From NCBI RefSeq assembly GCF_001042715.1, contig NZ_CP009687.1, positions 3,649,418-3,713,417 on the forward strand: DNA of 64,000 bases, read 5' to 3'. The notes below the pieces were generated by a model. It did not search any database. It worked only from the letters and a program-made list of their open reading frames with translations, and was not told where the DNA came from. Position numbers and translations under genes: made by a program. Shown here one piece after another: positions 55,039-64,000 of the stretch (position 1 is the first letter of the stretch; each line of letters begins with the position of its first letter). This stretch comes from Clostridium aceticum (GTDB lineage Bacteria; Bacillota; Clostridia; Peptostreptococcales; Natronincolaceae).

Positions 55039-56385
55039 TTAGCTTAGTCTTGTTTCTATTAAGTTTGCCAATCCCGTAGCTAGAGTGTTTAGTTCCTCTT
55101 GATTTTTCCCCTCCAACATTACCCTTACCAAAGGCTCTGTTCCTGACGGACGAATCAATACCCTACCCTGGCCATTCATCACTTCTTCAATTTTGCTTAT
55201 CTCTGTCATAATTACTTCGTCCTGCGTATAAGCTTCTTTGTTTTCGTTTTTTACTTTAGCATTCACCAATACTTGAGGATAAGAAGTCATCATAGCTGAT
55301 AGCTCTGATATTTTCTTTGCTTCCTCCTTCATGGTTGCGATCAACTGTAAGGCTGATAAAAGTCCATCACCAGTAGTGTTGTGCTCTAAGAAAATAATAT
55401 GTCCTGATTGCTCTCCTCCTAAAGAATAGCCTTTACCTATCATTTCTTCTAGGACATACCGATCTCCTACCTTTGTTTTTACAATTTCACATCCCTGTTG
55501 TCGCATAGCTATATCTAACCCAATATTACTCATCACTGTAGCTACAATAGTATTTTTATTTAGTTTATTATGTTTTTTAAGATTACATCCACATACATTC
55601 ATTATATGGTCGCCATCTATAATTTGACACTTTTCGTCTACTGCAATTAGTCGATCTGCATCTCCATCAAAAGCTATACCAATATCTGCCTTTGTTTCCC
55701 TCACAAATTGCTGTAATACTTCTGGATGTGTTGAACCACAATTTAAGTTAATATTCATACCGTCTGGTTCGTTATTTATAACATACACCTCTGCCCCTAG
55801 TTCCTGAAGAATTCTAGGAGCTGCTTTATATGCTGCACCATTAGCAACATCAATGGCAATCTTAAGCCCTTTAAAATCATATCTAACAGTAGTTTTCAGA
55901 TAGTCTGTATATAATCCTGTAGGGTTTTCTAAAGCTGTATACCTTCCTACGGCACTGCCTTCTGGACGAGGCTCTACCTCTCTATGATTAAGTATATAAG
56001 CTTCTATTTCTTCCTCTACTTCATCTGGAAGTTTGTATCCTTGATGATTAAAAAACTTTATTCCATTATATTCTGCAGGATTATGAGATGCTGAGATCAC
56101 TACCCCACAATCGGCTTGTAGGTGCCTTGTTAAATAAGCTACAGCTGGTGTAGGTATAACCCCCAGCGTCACTACATCTATACCCATGGATAAGAAGCCT
56201 GCTGTCATGGCTGCTTCCAATAGATCTCCCGATTTTCTAGTATCTTTTCCTATAACAACTTTTCCTTGTGTTTTTTCTTTTAAAAGAACATATGCTCCTA
56301 CCCTTCCCAGCTGGTAAGCTAGTTCTGGCGTTAATTCTCTATTGGCAATTCCTCTGACACCGTCTGTTCCAAATAATTTCCCCAT
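55039..56385 (-). CDS. glmM: Phosphoglucosamine mutase
   Basis: The 448-residue enzyme converts glucosamine-6-phosphate to glucosamine-1-phosphate. It has the opening GKLFGTDGVRGIAN, the active serine S100 in VVISASHNPAEYNGIK, the metal loop FDGDADR, the sugar-recognition loop GGEQSGHII and the phosphate loop RPSGTEPLVRVM. It is full length with a GGGAG site. Together with glmS downstream it supplies peptidoglycan precursor synthesis. Confidence 0.97.
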   Translation of the reverse strand: MGKLFGTDGVRGIANRELTPELAYQLGRVGAYVLLKEKTQGKVVIGKDTRKSGDLLEAAMTAGFLSMGIDVVTLGVIPTPAVAYLTRHLQADCGVVISASHNPAEYNGIKFFNHQGYKLPDEVEEEIEAYILNHREVEPRPEGSAVGRYTALENPTGLYTDYLKTTVRYDFKGLKIAIDVANGAAYKAAPRILQELGAEVYVINNEPDGMNINLNCGSTHPEVLQQFVRETKADIGIAFDGDADRLIAVDEKCQIIDGDHIMNVCGCNLKKHNKLNKNTIVATVMSNIGLDIAMRQQGCEIVKTKVGDRYVLEEMIGKGYSLGGEQSGHIIFLEHNTTGDGLLSALQLIATMKEEAKKISELSAMMTSYPQVLVNAKVKNENKEAYTQDEVIMTEISKIEEVMNGQGRVLIRPSGTEPLVRVMLEGKNQEELNTLATGLANLIETRLS

Positions 56386-56509
56386 AGATTCTGCTCCCTT
56401 CTATCTGGGTATCCCATATATTCTAACATATCTATAGTATAAACTCAACAAAACAAATATAATATTGTTGGGGTAAGTTATCCTTACAATTTCTTATGAT
56501 TTTGCAGTT

Positions 56510-56551
56510 AACGTTAAAGCCATTAGTAGATCCACTAATGGCTTTAACGTT
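56510..56551 (-). terminator. Hairpin after the second cstA gene
   Basis: Perfect 18-bp arms (AACGTTAAAGCCATTAGT and its complement) enclose AGATCC, 10 bp after the stop codon. No T-tract follows, but the stem is very stable. Confidence 0.6.
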
Positions 56552-56560
56552 GGTATTTAT

Positions 56561-58180
56561 TTATATCTTTGTTGTCTTTCCTGCATCAGTTTTTTTCATA
56601 ATATGATATCCTTGATAAGCCAATATAATGGCTAATATGAATAGTAATACTGGGAATATCACTAATATTAGGCTTCCTTCTGGTCCAAGGTTTGTTTTAA
56701 TCAGCATTATTAATGCCAATAATGTTACAGCAAACATAAAAATCATTGGAATAATAAACATCTTGTAATTTCTACCGATTTTTTTCAACCATACTGCCAC
56801 TGCCATCAGTGCAAGAGCCGCTAGTAATTGATTTGCAGAACCAAAGACAGGCCAGATTTTCGCCCAACTGGTGATCGCTAGTAATCCTCCAACTACTACG
56901 GTTAATGCTGTAGCTGTGTACATATTGGTTAATGGATGTTGGCTTGTGGCTCCTTCTTCATAGAAAAATTCTTGTAGAATAAATCGTCCCAGCCTTGTTC
57001 CAGTATCTAAGCTGGTTAGTGCAAAGGCTGATACCGCCAATGCTACAAAGGATTTCCCTACTGTAAAGGAGATGCCGAAGCTGGTCATAAAGGTCCCAAT
57101 GCCATCAGAAAAAACATTTACTGGGCCGCCATTACTTAATAGTGCTGCAAGTTTATCTTGACCAATGTAAGCAGCTGTGATAATAGCGATTACTGCTAAT
57201 ACTCCCTCAATCAACATCCCACCGTATCCCACAATCTTAGCATCACTTTCTTTGTCTAACTGCTTTGCAGAAGTTCCAGAACCAACCAACGAGTGGAATC
57301 CTGAGATCGCACCGCAGGCTACTGTTACAAATAACATTGGAAACATCCATTGTCCTCCAACACTAAATCCAGTTACTGGAGCTAATTCAAGAGTTGGTCT
57401 TGTTATAATTAATCCTACTACTGCCCCTGCCATCATGATATATAATAAGTATGAGTTCAAATAATCCCTGGGCTGTAGTAAAATCCAAACAGGTGTTACA
57501 GAAGCTATAAAAATATAACCTAACAAAATAGCAATCCAAGTATTTCTACTTAATTCTATAGGGAACATGTTTCCTAATGCTATACATACAAACAATAAAA
57601 TAACGCCAACAACACTTCCTACACCTAAGGAAACACCTTTTCTATAAACAGCAAAACCAAATACAATCGCTAAGAGAATAAATAGCACAGATGCTGTTGC
57701 TGCTTCAGGAACACTTACAAATGTATTTGCAACGATATTAGCAAAGGCTGCCACTACTAATAATAAAGTTAACCATGCAAATATAGCAAAGAGCTTTTTA
57801 CCTTTCTTACCCATGTTAATCTCAATAACTTCTCCTATAGACTTTCCATTATGTCGAATAGAAGCCAATAAAGAACCAAAGTCTTGTACGCCACCAAAGA
57901 AAATACTTCCTATGATAATCCATAGTAATACCGGTACCCAACCAAACATAGCCGCAGTTATAGGTCCCACGATAGGTCCTGCACCTGCAATAGAGGCAAA
58001 GTGATGCCCCAATAATACTGGAGATTTTGCAGGGACATAATCAACACCGTCACCCTTTGTATGGGCAGGTGTTTTCCGCCCATCATCAACCCCCCACTGT
58101 TTTGCCAGCCATCCTCCATACGTAACATAGGCAATAAAAAATATTACAATCGAAATAAGAACTACTACCAAAGCGTTCAT
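56561..58180 (-). CDS. CstA-family carrier, second copy
   Basis: The 539-residue membrane protein is a CstA relative: TYGGWLAKQWGVDDGRKTPA, DGVDYVPAKSPVLLGHHFAS, IAGAGPIVGPITAAMFGW, GAISGFHSLVGSGTSAKQL. It resembles the peptide/pyruvate carrier CstA of other Firmicutes and differs from the copy at 48950 (about 70 residues longer). The ATG at 58180 has GGGAGG six bases upstream, while the ATG two codons earlier touches the site. It follows a small unknown gene by 2 bp. Confidence 0.92.
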   Translation of the reverse strand: MNALVVVLISIVIFFIAYVTYGGWLAKQWGVDDGRKTPAHTKGDGVDYVPAKSPVLLGHHFASIAGAGPIVGPITAAMFGWVPVLLWIIIGSIFFGGVQDFGSLLASIRHNGKSIGEVIEINMGKKGKKLFAIFAWLTLLLVVAAFANIVANTFVSVPEAATASVLFILLAIVFGFAVYRKGVSLGVGSVVGVILLFVCIALGNMFPIELSRNTWIAILLGYIFIASVTPVWILLQPRDYLNSYLLYIMMAGAVVGLIITRPTLELAPVTGFSVGGQWMFPMLFVTVACGAISGFHSLVGSGTSAKQLDKESDAKIVGYGGMLIEGVLAVIAIITAAYIGQDKLAALLSNGGPVNVFSDGIGTFMTSFGISFTVGKSFVALAVSAFALTSLDTGTRLGRFILQEFFYEEGATSQHPLTNMYTATALTVVVGGLLAITSWAKIWPVFGSANQLLAALALMAVAVWLKKIGRNYKMFIIPMIFMFAVTLLALIMLIKTNLGPEGSLILVIFPVLLFILAIILAYQGYHIMKKTDAGKTTKI

Positions 58181-58182
58181 AA

Positions 58183-58710
58183 TCATCCTCCCTTCCCAGC
58201 TATCCTCTTACACTTAAGGAATCTGATAATATCTTTTACCTCTCTCCCCCTTCTATTTGTTATTACTTCCCCCTTGCTAAGGTCAGCTGCCACTAACCTA
58301 GTATATGTCCAGCCTTTAAAACCAAAGGCGAAGCTGCGGTTAAACTTAAACTTTTCAATGTTTTTTCTCAGTTCTTCACTTAGTTCTCTCTCGACTATAA
58401 CAATGCCAGTAATGATTGTGGACATATGTTCAGAATGAGGATTTACCAGCTCCTCCGATGCATTTCTAAAGGTATTTATTAACTGTAGAAAATTTTCTTC
58501 ATTCAGCACTTCACATCTTTTAACAAAATACAGTTCGCTGTTTTCAAAGCTATAAATCTTTATTTTTTTGCTGGCAATATATCTTTCATTTCTAATGAAG
58601 GACTTAGCAAATAAATCAAACTCAATCTCGTTATAAAGATAAGCCTTTTCTATATTAAAAAATTTGGAAAGTTTTTCCTCTATACCTTCTACGTATCTTT
58701 GTGCTTTCAT
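58183..58710 (-). CDS. Unknown protein co-transcribed with CstA
   Basis: The 175-residue soluble protein has no domain I recognise. It reads as alpha-beta: MKAQRYVEGIEEKLSKFFNI, YIASKKIKIYSFENSELYFV, STIITGIVIVERELSEELRK, FAFGFKGWTYTRLVAADLSK, and a basic tail with NRRGREVKDIIRFLKCKR. The ATG at 58710 has AGGGTG upstream. An upstream GTG would add three residues. The downstream carrier gene starts 2 bp after its stop, so the two are coupled. A helper or regulator of the carrier is possible. Confidence 0.75.
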   Translation of the reverse strand: MKAQRYVEGIEEKLSKFFNIEKAYLYNEIEFDLFAKSFIRNERYIASKKIKIYSFENSELYFVKRCEVLNEENFLQLINTFRNASEELVNPHSEHMSTIITGIVIVERELSEELRKNIEKFKFNRSFAFGFKGWTYTRLVAADLSKGEVITNRRGREVKDIIRFLKCKRIAGKGG

Positions 58711-58821
58711 TTTTTTCACCCTTTAATTTTTAAAATACTTATCATTCCTCTTATATATATATTGGAAAAAAACACTAATCATGTGTGCTTTTCTTTAAAT
58801 TATGCGGAAACTTACAAAAAA

Positions 58822-58842
58822 AAAGTACCACAAGGGTACTTT
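58822..58842 (-). terminator. Terminator of the oxidoreductase operon
   Basis: AAAGTACC and GGTACTTT pair around ACAAG directly at the end of the last gene. The minus strand then has a run of nine or more T. A clear intrinsic terminator. Confidence 0.9.
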
Positions 58843-59388
58843 CTATCTTCTTACTGCTGCTGCTCCACGATGGAGAGCTTCTTTATTAAAGGTGATTAAA
58901 TGTTCTTTGTCAGCTCCATATACTTTTTTAAATGCTTCTATTATAGATTCTACAGATACCACTTTGGTTAGCTCCAAATAAGCACCTAGCATTACCATAT
59001 TTGCTACTCTTAGGTTCCCTATTTCGTTGGCAATTTCGTTAGCAGGTATATAGTATGCTTCTACATCCTCTCTCTCTGCCTTTTTTTCTATTAGAGAACT
59101 ATTAATGAGCAATTTACCTCCAGTCCTTAGGTTCTTTTCAAACTTTACTAAAGAAGGTAAATTCATTGCAATTACCGCTGTAGCATCTTCCGTAATAATA
59201 GGAGATCCAATTAATCCATCTGAAACGATTACAGAACAATTGGCTGTACCGCCTCTCATTTCTGGTCCATAGGAGGGCAGCCAGGATACTTGTTTGTCTT
59301 CAATCATACCTGAATAGGTTAAGAGCTGACCCATAGACATTACCCCTTGACCACCAAAACCTGCCATAATAATCTTTTCTGTTGCCAT
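58843..59388 (-). CDS. 2-oxoacid:ferredoxin oxidoreductase, gamma subunit
   Basis: The 181-residue protein is the gamma-domain subunit: IIMAGFGGQGVMSMGQLLTY, SWLPSYGPEMRGGTANCSVI, AVIAMNLPSLVKFE. It is part of the four-subunit complex that oxidises a 2-oxoacid with CoA to acyl-CoA, reducing ferredoxin. It is the last gene of the operon, one base after the beta gene, and ends at a terminator. The fragments fit the 2-oxoglutarate (Kor) or branched-chain (Vor) enzymes. Confidence 0.92.
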   Translation of the reverse strand: MATEKIIMAGFGGQGVMSMGQLLTYSGMIEDKQVSWLPSYGPEMRGGTANCSVIVSDGLIGSPIITEDATAVIAMNLPSLVKFEKNLRTGGKLLINSSLIEKKAEREDVEAYYIPANEIANEIGNLRVANMVMLGAYLELTKVVSVESIIEAFKKVYGADKEHLITFNKEALHRGAAAVRR

Positions 59389-59389
59389 A

Positions 59390-60136
59390 TTATTTCCCCT
59401 CCTCTGGTGTACGGAAGTTTCCTAGTGGATAATAAGGAATCATATTTTCTTCCAACCATTTTAAAGATGCCACTGGCGTAATACCCCAGTTGGTAGGACA
59501 AGTAGATAATACTTCAACAATCCCAAATCCTTTGCCTTCCAATTGAATTTCAAAGGCCTTCTTTATAGCTTTTTTAGCTTTTCTAATATGTGCTACGTTG
59601 TGGACAGAAACTCTTTCTACAAACACAGCCCCATCAATGGTTGCAAACATTTCTGACATTCTTAAGGGCATACCAGTTAGTTCTTTGTTTCTACCTTCTG
59701 GAGAAGTTGTGGTTCTTTGTCCAATTAAGGTGGTAGGTGCCATTTGTCCACCTGTCATACCATATATTGCATTGTTTACAAATATTGTGGTGAACTTCTC
59801 AGCTCTATGGGCAGCATGAATGATTTCAGCTGTACCAATGGAAGCTAAGTCTCCGTCTCCTTGATAGGTGAATACCACATGCTCTGGCAATACTCTTTTT
59901 ATTCCTGTGGCTACTGCAGGTGCTCTGCCATGAGAAGCTTCGTGCATATCACAGTTAAAATAATCATAAGCTAGAACTGAACAGCCTACCGGTGCTACCC
60001 CGATGGTTTTTCCTACTACATCTAACTCTTCTAATACTTCCGCCACCAATCTATGAATAACACCGTGGGTACATCCTGGACAATAATGAAACTGCTTATC
60101 TGTCAAGCCTTTCGTCTTTTCAAATACAATAGCCAT
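59390..60136 (-). CDS. 2-oxoacid:ferredoxin oxidoreductase, beta subunit (TPP-binding)
   Basis: The 248-residue subunit binds thiamine diphosphate: YCPGCTHGVIHRLVAEVLEE, SHGRAPAVATGIKRVLPEHV, TYQGDGDLASIGTAE (GDGD motif) and FVNNAIYGMTGGQMAPTT. It shares one base with the stop of the alpha gene (TAATG), so translation is coupled. Together with the alpha subunit it forms the catalytic core. Confidence 0.93.
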   Translation of the reverse strand: MAIVFEKTKGLTDKQFHYCPGCTHGVIHRLVAEVLEELDVVGKTIGVAPVGCSVLAYDYFNCDMHEASHGRAPAVATGIKRVLPEHVVFTYQGDGDLASIGTAEIIHAAHRAEKFTTIFVNNAIYGMTGGQMAPTTLIGQRTTTSPEGRNKELTGMPLRMSEMFATIDGAVFVERVSVHNVAHIRKAKKAIKKAFEIQLEGKGFGIVEVLSTCPTNWGITPVASLKWLEENMIPYYPLGNFRTPEEGK

Positions 60137-61200
60137 TACTTTGCACCCCCTAAAAGATCCTTTACTTTGGCTGCTATTGCCTCCGGTGTAGGAATCATTC
60201 CACCTGATCTACCATAAAACTCTACAGGAAGCCTTCCTTCATTGGCTATTTTAACATCATCGATCATCTGTCCCATACTCATTTCTACACTTAACAATAT
60301 CTTCGTTGTATTGGAAATTTCTTTAAAAGCTTTATAGGGGAAGGGCCATAGGGTGATAGGTCTGATTAACCCTGCTTTAATCCCTTCTTTTTCTAGTGCA
60401 TCGATAGCGTTTTTAGCAATTCTTGCTGTCGTACCGTAAGCCACCATCACTACTTCAGCTTCCTCTATTTTATACATTTCGTATTTTACTTCTTTTTCTT
60501 CCATTTCTTTATACTTTTTATTTAATTTGATATTATGTTTCTCTAAGCTTTCGGGATCTAAGGCTAGTGAGTTGATAATATTTGGCTGTCTTTTTCCCTC
60601 TGTACCAGTTGTAGCCCAATCCTTTTGTGGAAGTTCTCTTTTTGTAGCAGTTTCTTTAAACTCTACTGGTTCCATCATTTGCCCAATCATGCCGTCACCT
60701 ATCACCATTACTGGGTTCCTGTAGTAATCTGCTGCGTCAAAGGCTTCTATGACTAAGTCTACTGCCTCCTGAAGGCTAGCTGGAGCGTAAACCAGTAGTC
60801 TATAGTCGCCATTTCCACCGCCTCTTGTGGATTGAAAATAATCGGCTTGTGATGGTTGGATGCCCCCTAGTCCAGGACCTCCTCTACTGATATTTACAAT
60901 TACACAGGGTAATTCAGCACCAGCTATATAGGTAATTCCCTCTTGTTTTAAAGCAATACCTGGGGAAGAAGATGAAGTCATTACTCTGGCACCAGTTCCT
61001 GCTGCACCATACACCATATTAATAGCGGCTACTTCTGATTCTGCCTGGACATACACTCCATTTACCTTAGGTAGTTCTCTTGACATAAACTCCGGCAACT
61101 CATTTTGTGGCGTAATTGGATAACCAAAGAAATATCTACATCCTGCTTTGATAGCAGCTGCACCTATTGCTTCGTTTCCCTTCATTAATATTCTAGTCAT
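60136..61200 (-). CDS. 2-oxoacid:ferredoxin oxidoreductase, alpha subunit (VorB/KorA type)
   Basis: The 354-residue subunit has LMKGNEAIGAAAIKAGCRYF, FGYPITPQNELPEFMSRELP, ARVMTSSSSPGIALKQEGIT and GGPGLGGIQPSQADYFQ. This is the pattern of 3-methyl-2-oxobutanoate (VorB) or 2-oxoglutarate (KorA) oxidoreductases. The neighbouring Ptb/Buk genes favour branched-chain 2-oxoacids from valine, leucine and isoleucine breakdown (inference). GAGGAGGG precedes the ATG. It lies 27 bp after the ferredoxin subunit gene. Confidence 0.92.
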   Translation of the reverse strand: MTRILMKGNEAIGAAAIKAGCRYFFGYPITPQNELPEFMSRELPKVNGVYVQAESEVAAINMVYGAAGTGARVMTSSSSPGIALKQEGITYIAGAELPCVIVNISRGGPGLGGIQPSQADYFQSTRGGGNGDYRLLVYAPASLQEAVDLVIEAFDAADYYRNPVMVIGDGMIGQMMEPVEFKETATKRELPQKDWATTGTEGKRQPNIINSLALDPESLEKHNIKLNKKYKEMEEKEVKYEMYKIEEAEVVMVAYGTTARIAKNAIDALEKEGIKAGLIRPITLWPFPYKAFKEISNTTKILLSVEMSMGQMIDDVKIANEGRLPVEFYGRSGGMIPTPEAIAAKVKDLLGGAK

Positions 61201-61227
61201 TGATTTCCCTCCTCACAATTGATCCCT

Positions 61228-61452
61228 TTATCCTTCTCGTTCCACCTGGATGACTAAGTCTGGACACATATTGGCACAGTTGGCACATCCGATACATTTA
61301 TCCATTTCATCCACTGTTGCTGGATGATATCCTTTTACATTGATCCTCTTTTTATCCATTTTAATGATTTTAACAGGACATGCAGTTGTACATAGCTCGC
61401 AGCCCTTGCAACGATCTTCATTAAAGCTTACTTTTCCTTTTGCTTTTGCCAT
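61228..61452 (-). CDS. 2-oxoacid:ferredoxin oxidoreductase, delta (ferredoxin) subunit
   Basis: The 74-residue protein carries two 4Fe-4S cluster motifs, CKGCELCTTACP and CIGCANCANMCP. It passes electrons from the catalytic subunits to free ferredoxin. A GAGGTAAACC leader gives the ribosome site. It starts the four oxidoreductase genes, 28 bp after a P-loop ATPase gene. Confidence 0.94.
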   Translation of the reverse strand: MAKAKGKVSFNEDRCKGCELCTTACPVKIIKMDKKRINVKGYHPATVDEMDKCIGCANCANMCPDLVIQVEREG

Positions 61453-61480
61453 TGGTTTACCTCCTCATCTATAGATAAGC

Positions 61481-62152
61481 TTACATCCAATCTTCTCTCA
61501 TAATCATTTCAATCGGCATAATTTTTCCCTCTAATGTTGGCGGAAGTTTTTCAGCTACCTCACGAAGTACAGTAATATATTTAATAGGAATCCCTAGAGT
61601 TTTGGCTGCTTTTTCACAAAGTTCCTGACCTTTAAGAATCTCCTCTACAGTGGTATATCTTAAAAGGTGGGTATTGTTTATAAGTCCAGTCACTTTAGCT
61701 CCAGAAGTCTTTTCAATAGCATCGATATGTTCCAAGACCCCCTCTAATTCTGATGTTTGTGGACGATTGGCATTCACTACACAAAACATATCATAGTCTT
61801 TTTCATCCCAATATTCCTTATATCTACCTAAAGCACGGGCTCCCACCGCATCTCCACCTACATCTAGTACCACATCATAGCTTTTATCCTGTAGAGGTCC
61901 TAATACATCTCCTGTAACGGCAGGCAAGTCTGATCCAGAGCCTTTGATATAGCTGGCAATCACCTTGATGCCATACTCTTTTAACATATTTTCTTTTTCT
62001 CTGCTACGAAAATATGGATTAACAATATCTAAGTCTGCCAGTGCAACCTTTTTATTTGCTTTGGCTAAATTTATAGCATAATTTACGGCAAACTCTGTTT
62101 TTCCACTGCCATAATGGCCGATGATAATTCGAACTCTATGATCATTTAACAT
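61481..62152 (-). CDS. P-loop ATPase associated with the oxidoreductase operon
   Basis: The 223-residue protein resembles MinD/CobQ/ParA-type ATPases: Walker A IIIGHYGSGKTEFAVN, a LADLDIVNPYFRSREK segment like the deviant ATPase switch, and VLDVGGDAVGARALGRYK. The function is unknown. Its place between butyrate kinase and a ferredoxin-type complex suggests assembly or metal/cluster insertion (inference). The ATG at 62152 has AGGTGA upstream; the GTG four codons earlier overlaps that site. Confidence 0.82.
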   Translation of the reverse strand: MLNDHRVRIIIGHYGSGKTEFAVNYAINLAKANKKVALADLDIVNPYFRSREKENMLKEYGIKVIASYIKGSGSDLPAVTGDVLGPLQDKSYDVVLDVGGDAVGARALGRYKEYWDEKDYDMFCVVNANRPQTSELEGVLEHIDAIEKTSGAKVTGLINNTHLLRYTTVEEILKGQELCEKAAKTLGIPIKYITVLREVAEKLPPTLEGKIMPIEMIMREDWM

Positions 62153-62202
62153 AATATTTATCACCTAATTTCATACACCTTAAATTTTGTACTTATTTAT
62201 AG

Positions 62203-63279
62203 CTATTGATACTGTTTGGCTTCTTCTTCTTTCCTTAATACCCTCAATGCTCCCTCTGTTAAGGCAATCATTTCATCTTCTCCAGGGTATACCAAAGCCT
62301 CTGAGATAAAAGAAACTTTTTCTTGAATCCAACCTGTAAAAACTTTATCATAGGCAATGCCCCCAGTTAAAATTATGGCATCTACTTTTCCCATCAGCAC
62401 AGCAGCAGCGGCACCAATTTCTTTGGCTACCTGATAAGCCATTGCCTTATAAACCAACTCTGCTTTTTGGTCTCCCGCTTCTATCATTTTTCCTACTTCC
62501 CTACCGTCATTTGTGCCTAAGTAAGCCACTAAACCGCCTTGACCTACATTTTTCTTTTTGATCTCCTCATAGGTGTACTTACCGGAAAAACACAATTTAG
62601 CAAAATCTCCTGTGGGAAGTCCTCCTGTTCTTTCTGGTGAGAAGGGACCGTCACCATCTAGACCATTATTGACATCGATTACTTTGCCTTTTTCATGGCA
62701 ACCTACAGAAATCCCACCGCCTAAATGAGCTACAATAAAGTTAAAATCCTCATACTTACCACCCTTATCCTTGGCAGCTCTTCTAGCTACTGCTTTTTGG
62801 TTTAAAGCATGAAAGATACTTTTTCTTTCTATTTCTGGCATGCCGGAAATTCTTGCTATCTCCTGCATCTCATCTACCACCACAGGATCTACAATAAATG
62901 GAGGAATATTTAACTGAGATGCAATCTCATAAGCCAATACGCCGCCTAAATTTGAGGCATGTTGCCCCAGTATTCCTTTTTTTAAGTCCTTCAACATTGT
63001 TTCCTCTACCCTATAGGTACCACCAGCCATAGGTTTTAATAGCCCACCTCTTCCTACTACTGCTGAAAGCTTTGTAATGTTGATTCCCTTTTCGTTTAAG
63101 GTTTCAAGAATAATATTTTTCCTAAATTCATATTGATCAAAAATTGTATCGTATTTACTCAACTCACCAGTTGAATGTCTTAATACCTCTTCAAATACAG
63201 GTTTTTCATTATCAAATATAGCAATTTTTGTTGATGTGGAACCAGGGTTGATCGCTAATACTCTATAAACTTCACTCAT
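62203..63279 (-). CDS. buk: Butyrate kinase (branched-chain fatty-acid kinase)
   Basis: The 358-residue ASKHA-fold kinase transfers phosphate between acyl-phosphate and ADP, making ATP. It shows [71 protein letters not shown] and [16 protein letters not shown]. It follows phosphate butyryltransferase by 19 bp. Beside a 2-oxoacid oxidoreductase it likely makes ATP from isobutyryl-, isovaleryl- or 2-methylbutyryl-phosphate. AAAGGTG precedes the ATG. Confidence 0.95.
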   Translation of the reverse strand: MSEVYRVLAINPGSTSTKIAIFDNEKPVFEEVLRHSTGELSKYDTIFDQYEFRKNIILETLNEKGINITKLSAVVGRGGLLKPMAGGTYRVEETMLKDLKKGILGQHASNLGGVLAYEIASQLNIPPFIVDPVVVDEMQEIARISGMPEIERKSIFHALNQKAVARRAAKDKGGKYEDFNFIVAHLGGGISVGCHEKGKVIDVNNGLDGDGPFSPERTGGLPTGDFAKLCFSGKYTYEEIKKKNVGQGGLVAYLGTNDGREVGKMIEAGDQKAELVYKAMAYQVAKEIGAAAAVLMGKVDAIILTGGIAYDKVFTGWIQEKVSFISEALVYPGEDEMIALTEGALRVLRKEEEAKQYQ

Positions 63280-63298
63280 GTTACTTCACACCTTTCGC

Positions 63299-64000
63299 CT
63301 AAAATATTTTGGCTGTACATAATACTCCTAAAGCAATAGAGTATATTTTTGCCTCATGACTGTCTGCCCTTGATGTTAATATGACAGGGGCTTTAGCACC
63401 TACAATAACACCAGCATTTTTAGCACCTGCAAGAAATACAAGAGACTTATATAATACATTTCCAGCTTCGATATCTGGAGCCAATAATATATCTGCATAT
63501 CCTGCTACAGGATGGTGAATTCCCTTAATTTTAGCTGCTTCTATTGATACCGCATTATCTAAACCAAAGGGACCTCCTACAATACATCCTTTTATCTCAC
63601 CTTTTTGATTCATTTCTTGTAGGGCTACTGCATCCATTGTATCTGGCATCTTAGGGGTTGGCTTTTCTTTTGCACAGATCACCGCCACCTTTGGCTCAGT
63701 TATATCTAAAGCATGGGCTACTTGAACTGCATTTTCTATAATTTGTTTTTTAACTTTTAAATCAGGAGAAATGTTCATAGCTGCATCCGTTACTAAAAAC
63801 AATCTATCATAGCCCTTCACATCGAAGATAGCAACATGACTCAGTACATTTCCTGTTCTTAAACCAACTTCTGCATCTAGTGTAGCACTTAAAATAATAG
63901 AAGTGTCCACTAGGCCCTTCATTACCATATCGGCTTTACCGGTTGAAACCAACTGTACAGCTTTCTTAGAAGCTTCAGTGACATCTTTTATATCTATCAT
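63299..64000 (-). CDS. ptb: Phosphate butyryltransferase, N-terminus beyond the window
   Basis: The 233 residues visible are the C-terminal three quarters of a roughly 300-residue phosphate acyltransferase: SKKAVQLVSTGKADMVMKGL, AIFDVKGYDRLFLVTDAAMN, IVGGPFGLDNAVSIEAAKIK and LVFLAGAKNAGVIVGAKAPV. It converts acyl-CoA and phosphate to acyl-phosphate. The ATG at 64000 is probably internal since the N-terminal domain start is missing. It heads the acid-forming operon with buk downstream. Confidence 0.92.
   Translation of the reverse strand: MIDIKDVTEASKKAVQLVSTGKADMVMKGLVDTSIILSATLDAEVGLRTGNVLSHVAIFDVKGYDRLFLVTDAAMNISPDLKVKKQIIENAVQVAHALDITEPKVAVICAKEKPTPKMPDTMDAVALQEMNQKGEIKGCIVGGPFGLDNAVSIEAAKIKGIHHPVAGYADILLAPDIEAGNVLYKSLVFLAGAKNAGVIVGAKAPVILTSRADSHEAKIYSIALGVLCTAKIF

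Overview
The window is AT-rich DNA from a Gram-positive anaerobe. Long intergenic stretches, strong Shine-Dalgarno sites, a glmS ribozyme, a BclA-like spore-surface collagen and amino-acid/betaine catabolism genes point to a spore-forming clostridium. The Alkaliphilus/Natronincola type is the closest fit I can suggest; this is inference from gene content and no database was searched. Most genes lie on the minus strand.

Layout. (1) 1-8.7 kb: a GntR regulator cut by the window edge, then a quaternary-amine demethylation locus read leftwards: PocR/AraC regulator, corrinoid protein, MtrH-like methyltransferase, BCCT transporter, amber-free MttB-family methyltransferase and a second corrinoid protein. 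(2) 8.9-17.6 kb: a seven-gene chemosensory operon, cheA-cheW-mcp-cheR-cheB-hybrid kinase-receiver. (3) 17.7-23.2 kb: a TetR regulator with a readable promoter and operator, a thioredoxin-like protein, a NitT/TauT-type ABC importer and a nitroreductase. (4) 23.4-31.7 kb: an RND pump with its fusion protein, a second chemoreceptor, an ABM-domain protein and CheX. (5) 32.1-39.7 kb: a BMP-type nucleoside ABC importer and two aminotransferases including SerC. (6) 39.8-45.7 kb: a GT2-TPR glycosyltransferase, a collagen-like protein, an ABC-gene remnant and a PAS-GGDEF-EAL protein. (7) 46.4-50.4 kb: LytS/LytT two-component pair plus CstA carrier. (8) 50.5-56.4 kb: small proteins, UspA, a lipoprotein, then glmM and glmS with the glmS ribozyme between them. 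(9) 56.5-64 kb: a second CstA with an upstream partner gene, and a 2-oxoacid:ferredoxin oxidoreductase operon with butyrate kinase and phosphate butyryltransferase; the last is cut by the window edge.

How the parts fit. The BCCT carrier can bring in a betaine; the MttB-like enzyme moves a methyl group to a corrinoid protein and the MtrH-like enzyme passes it to tetrahydrofolate. The oxidoreductase, Ptb and Buk can turn branched-chain 2-oxoacids into acyl-CoA, acyl-phosphate and finally acid plus ATP. The LytS/LytT/CstA trio resembles the pyruvate-responsive BtsSR/BtsT arrangement.

Beyond the genes, the window carries a family of short MITE-like elements, two of them flanked by 10-bp direct repeats. 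It also has two look-alike structured terminators after neighbouring genes, a long inverted repeat inside the ABC importer operon, and a tiny reading frame with a perfect Shine-Dalgarno site just ahead of the glmS ribozyme. No tRNA, rRNA, CRISPR array or intact insertion sequence was recognised.
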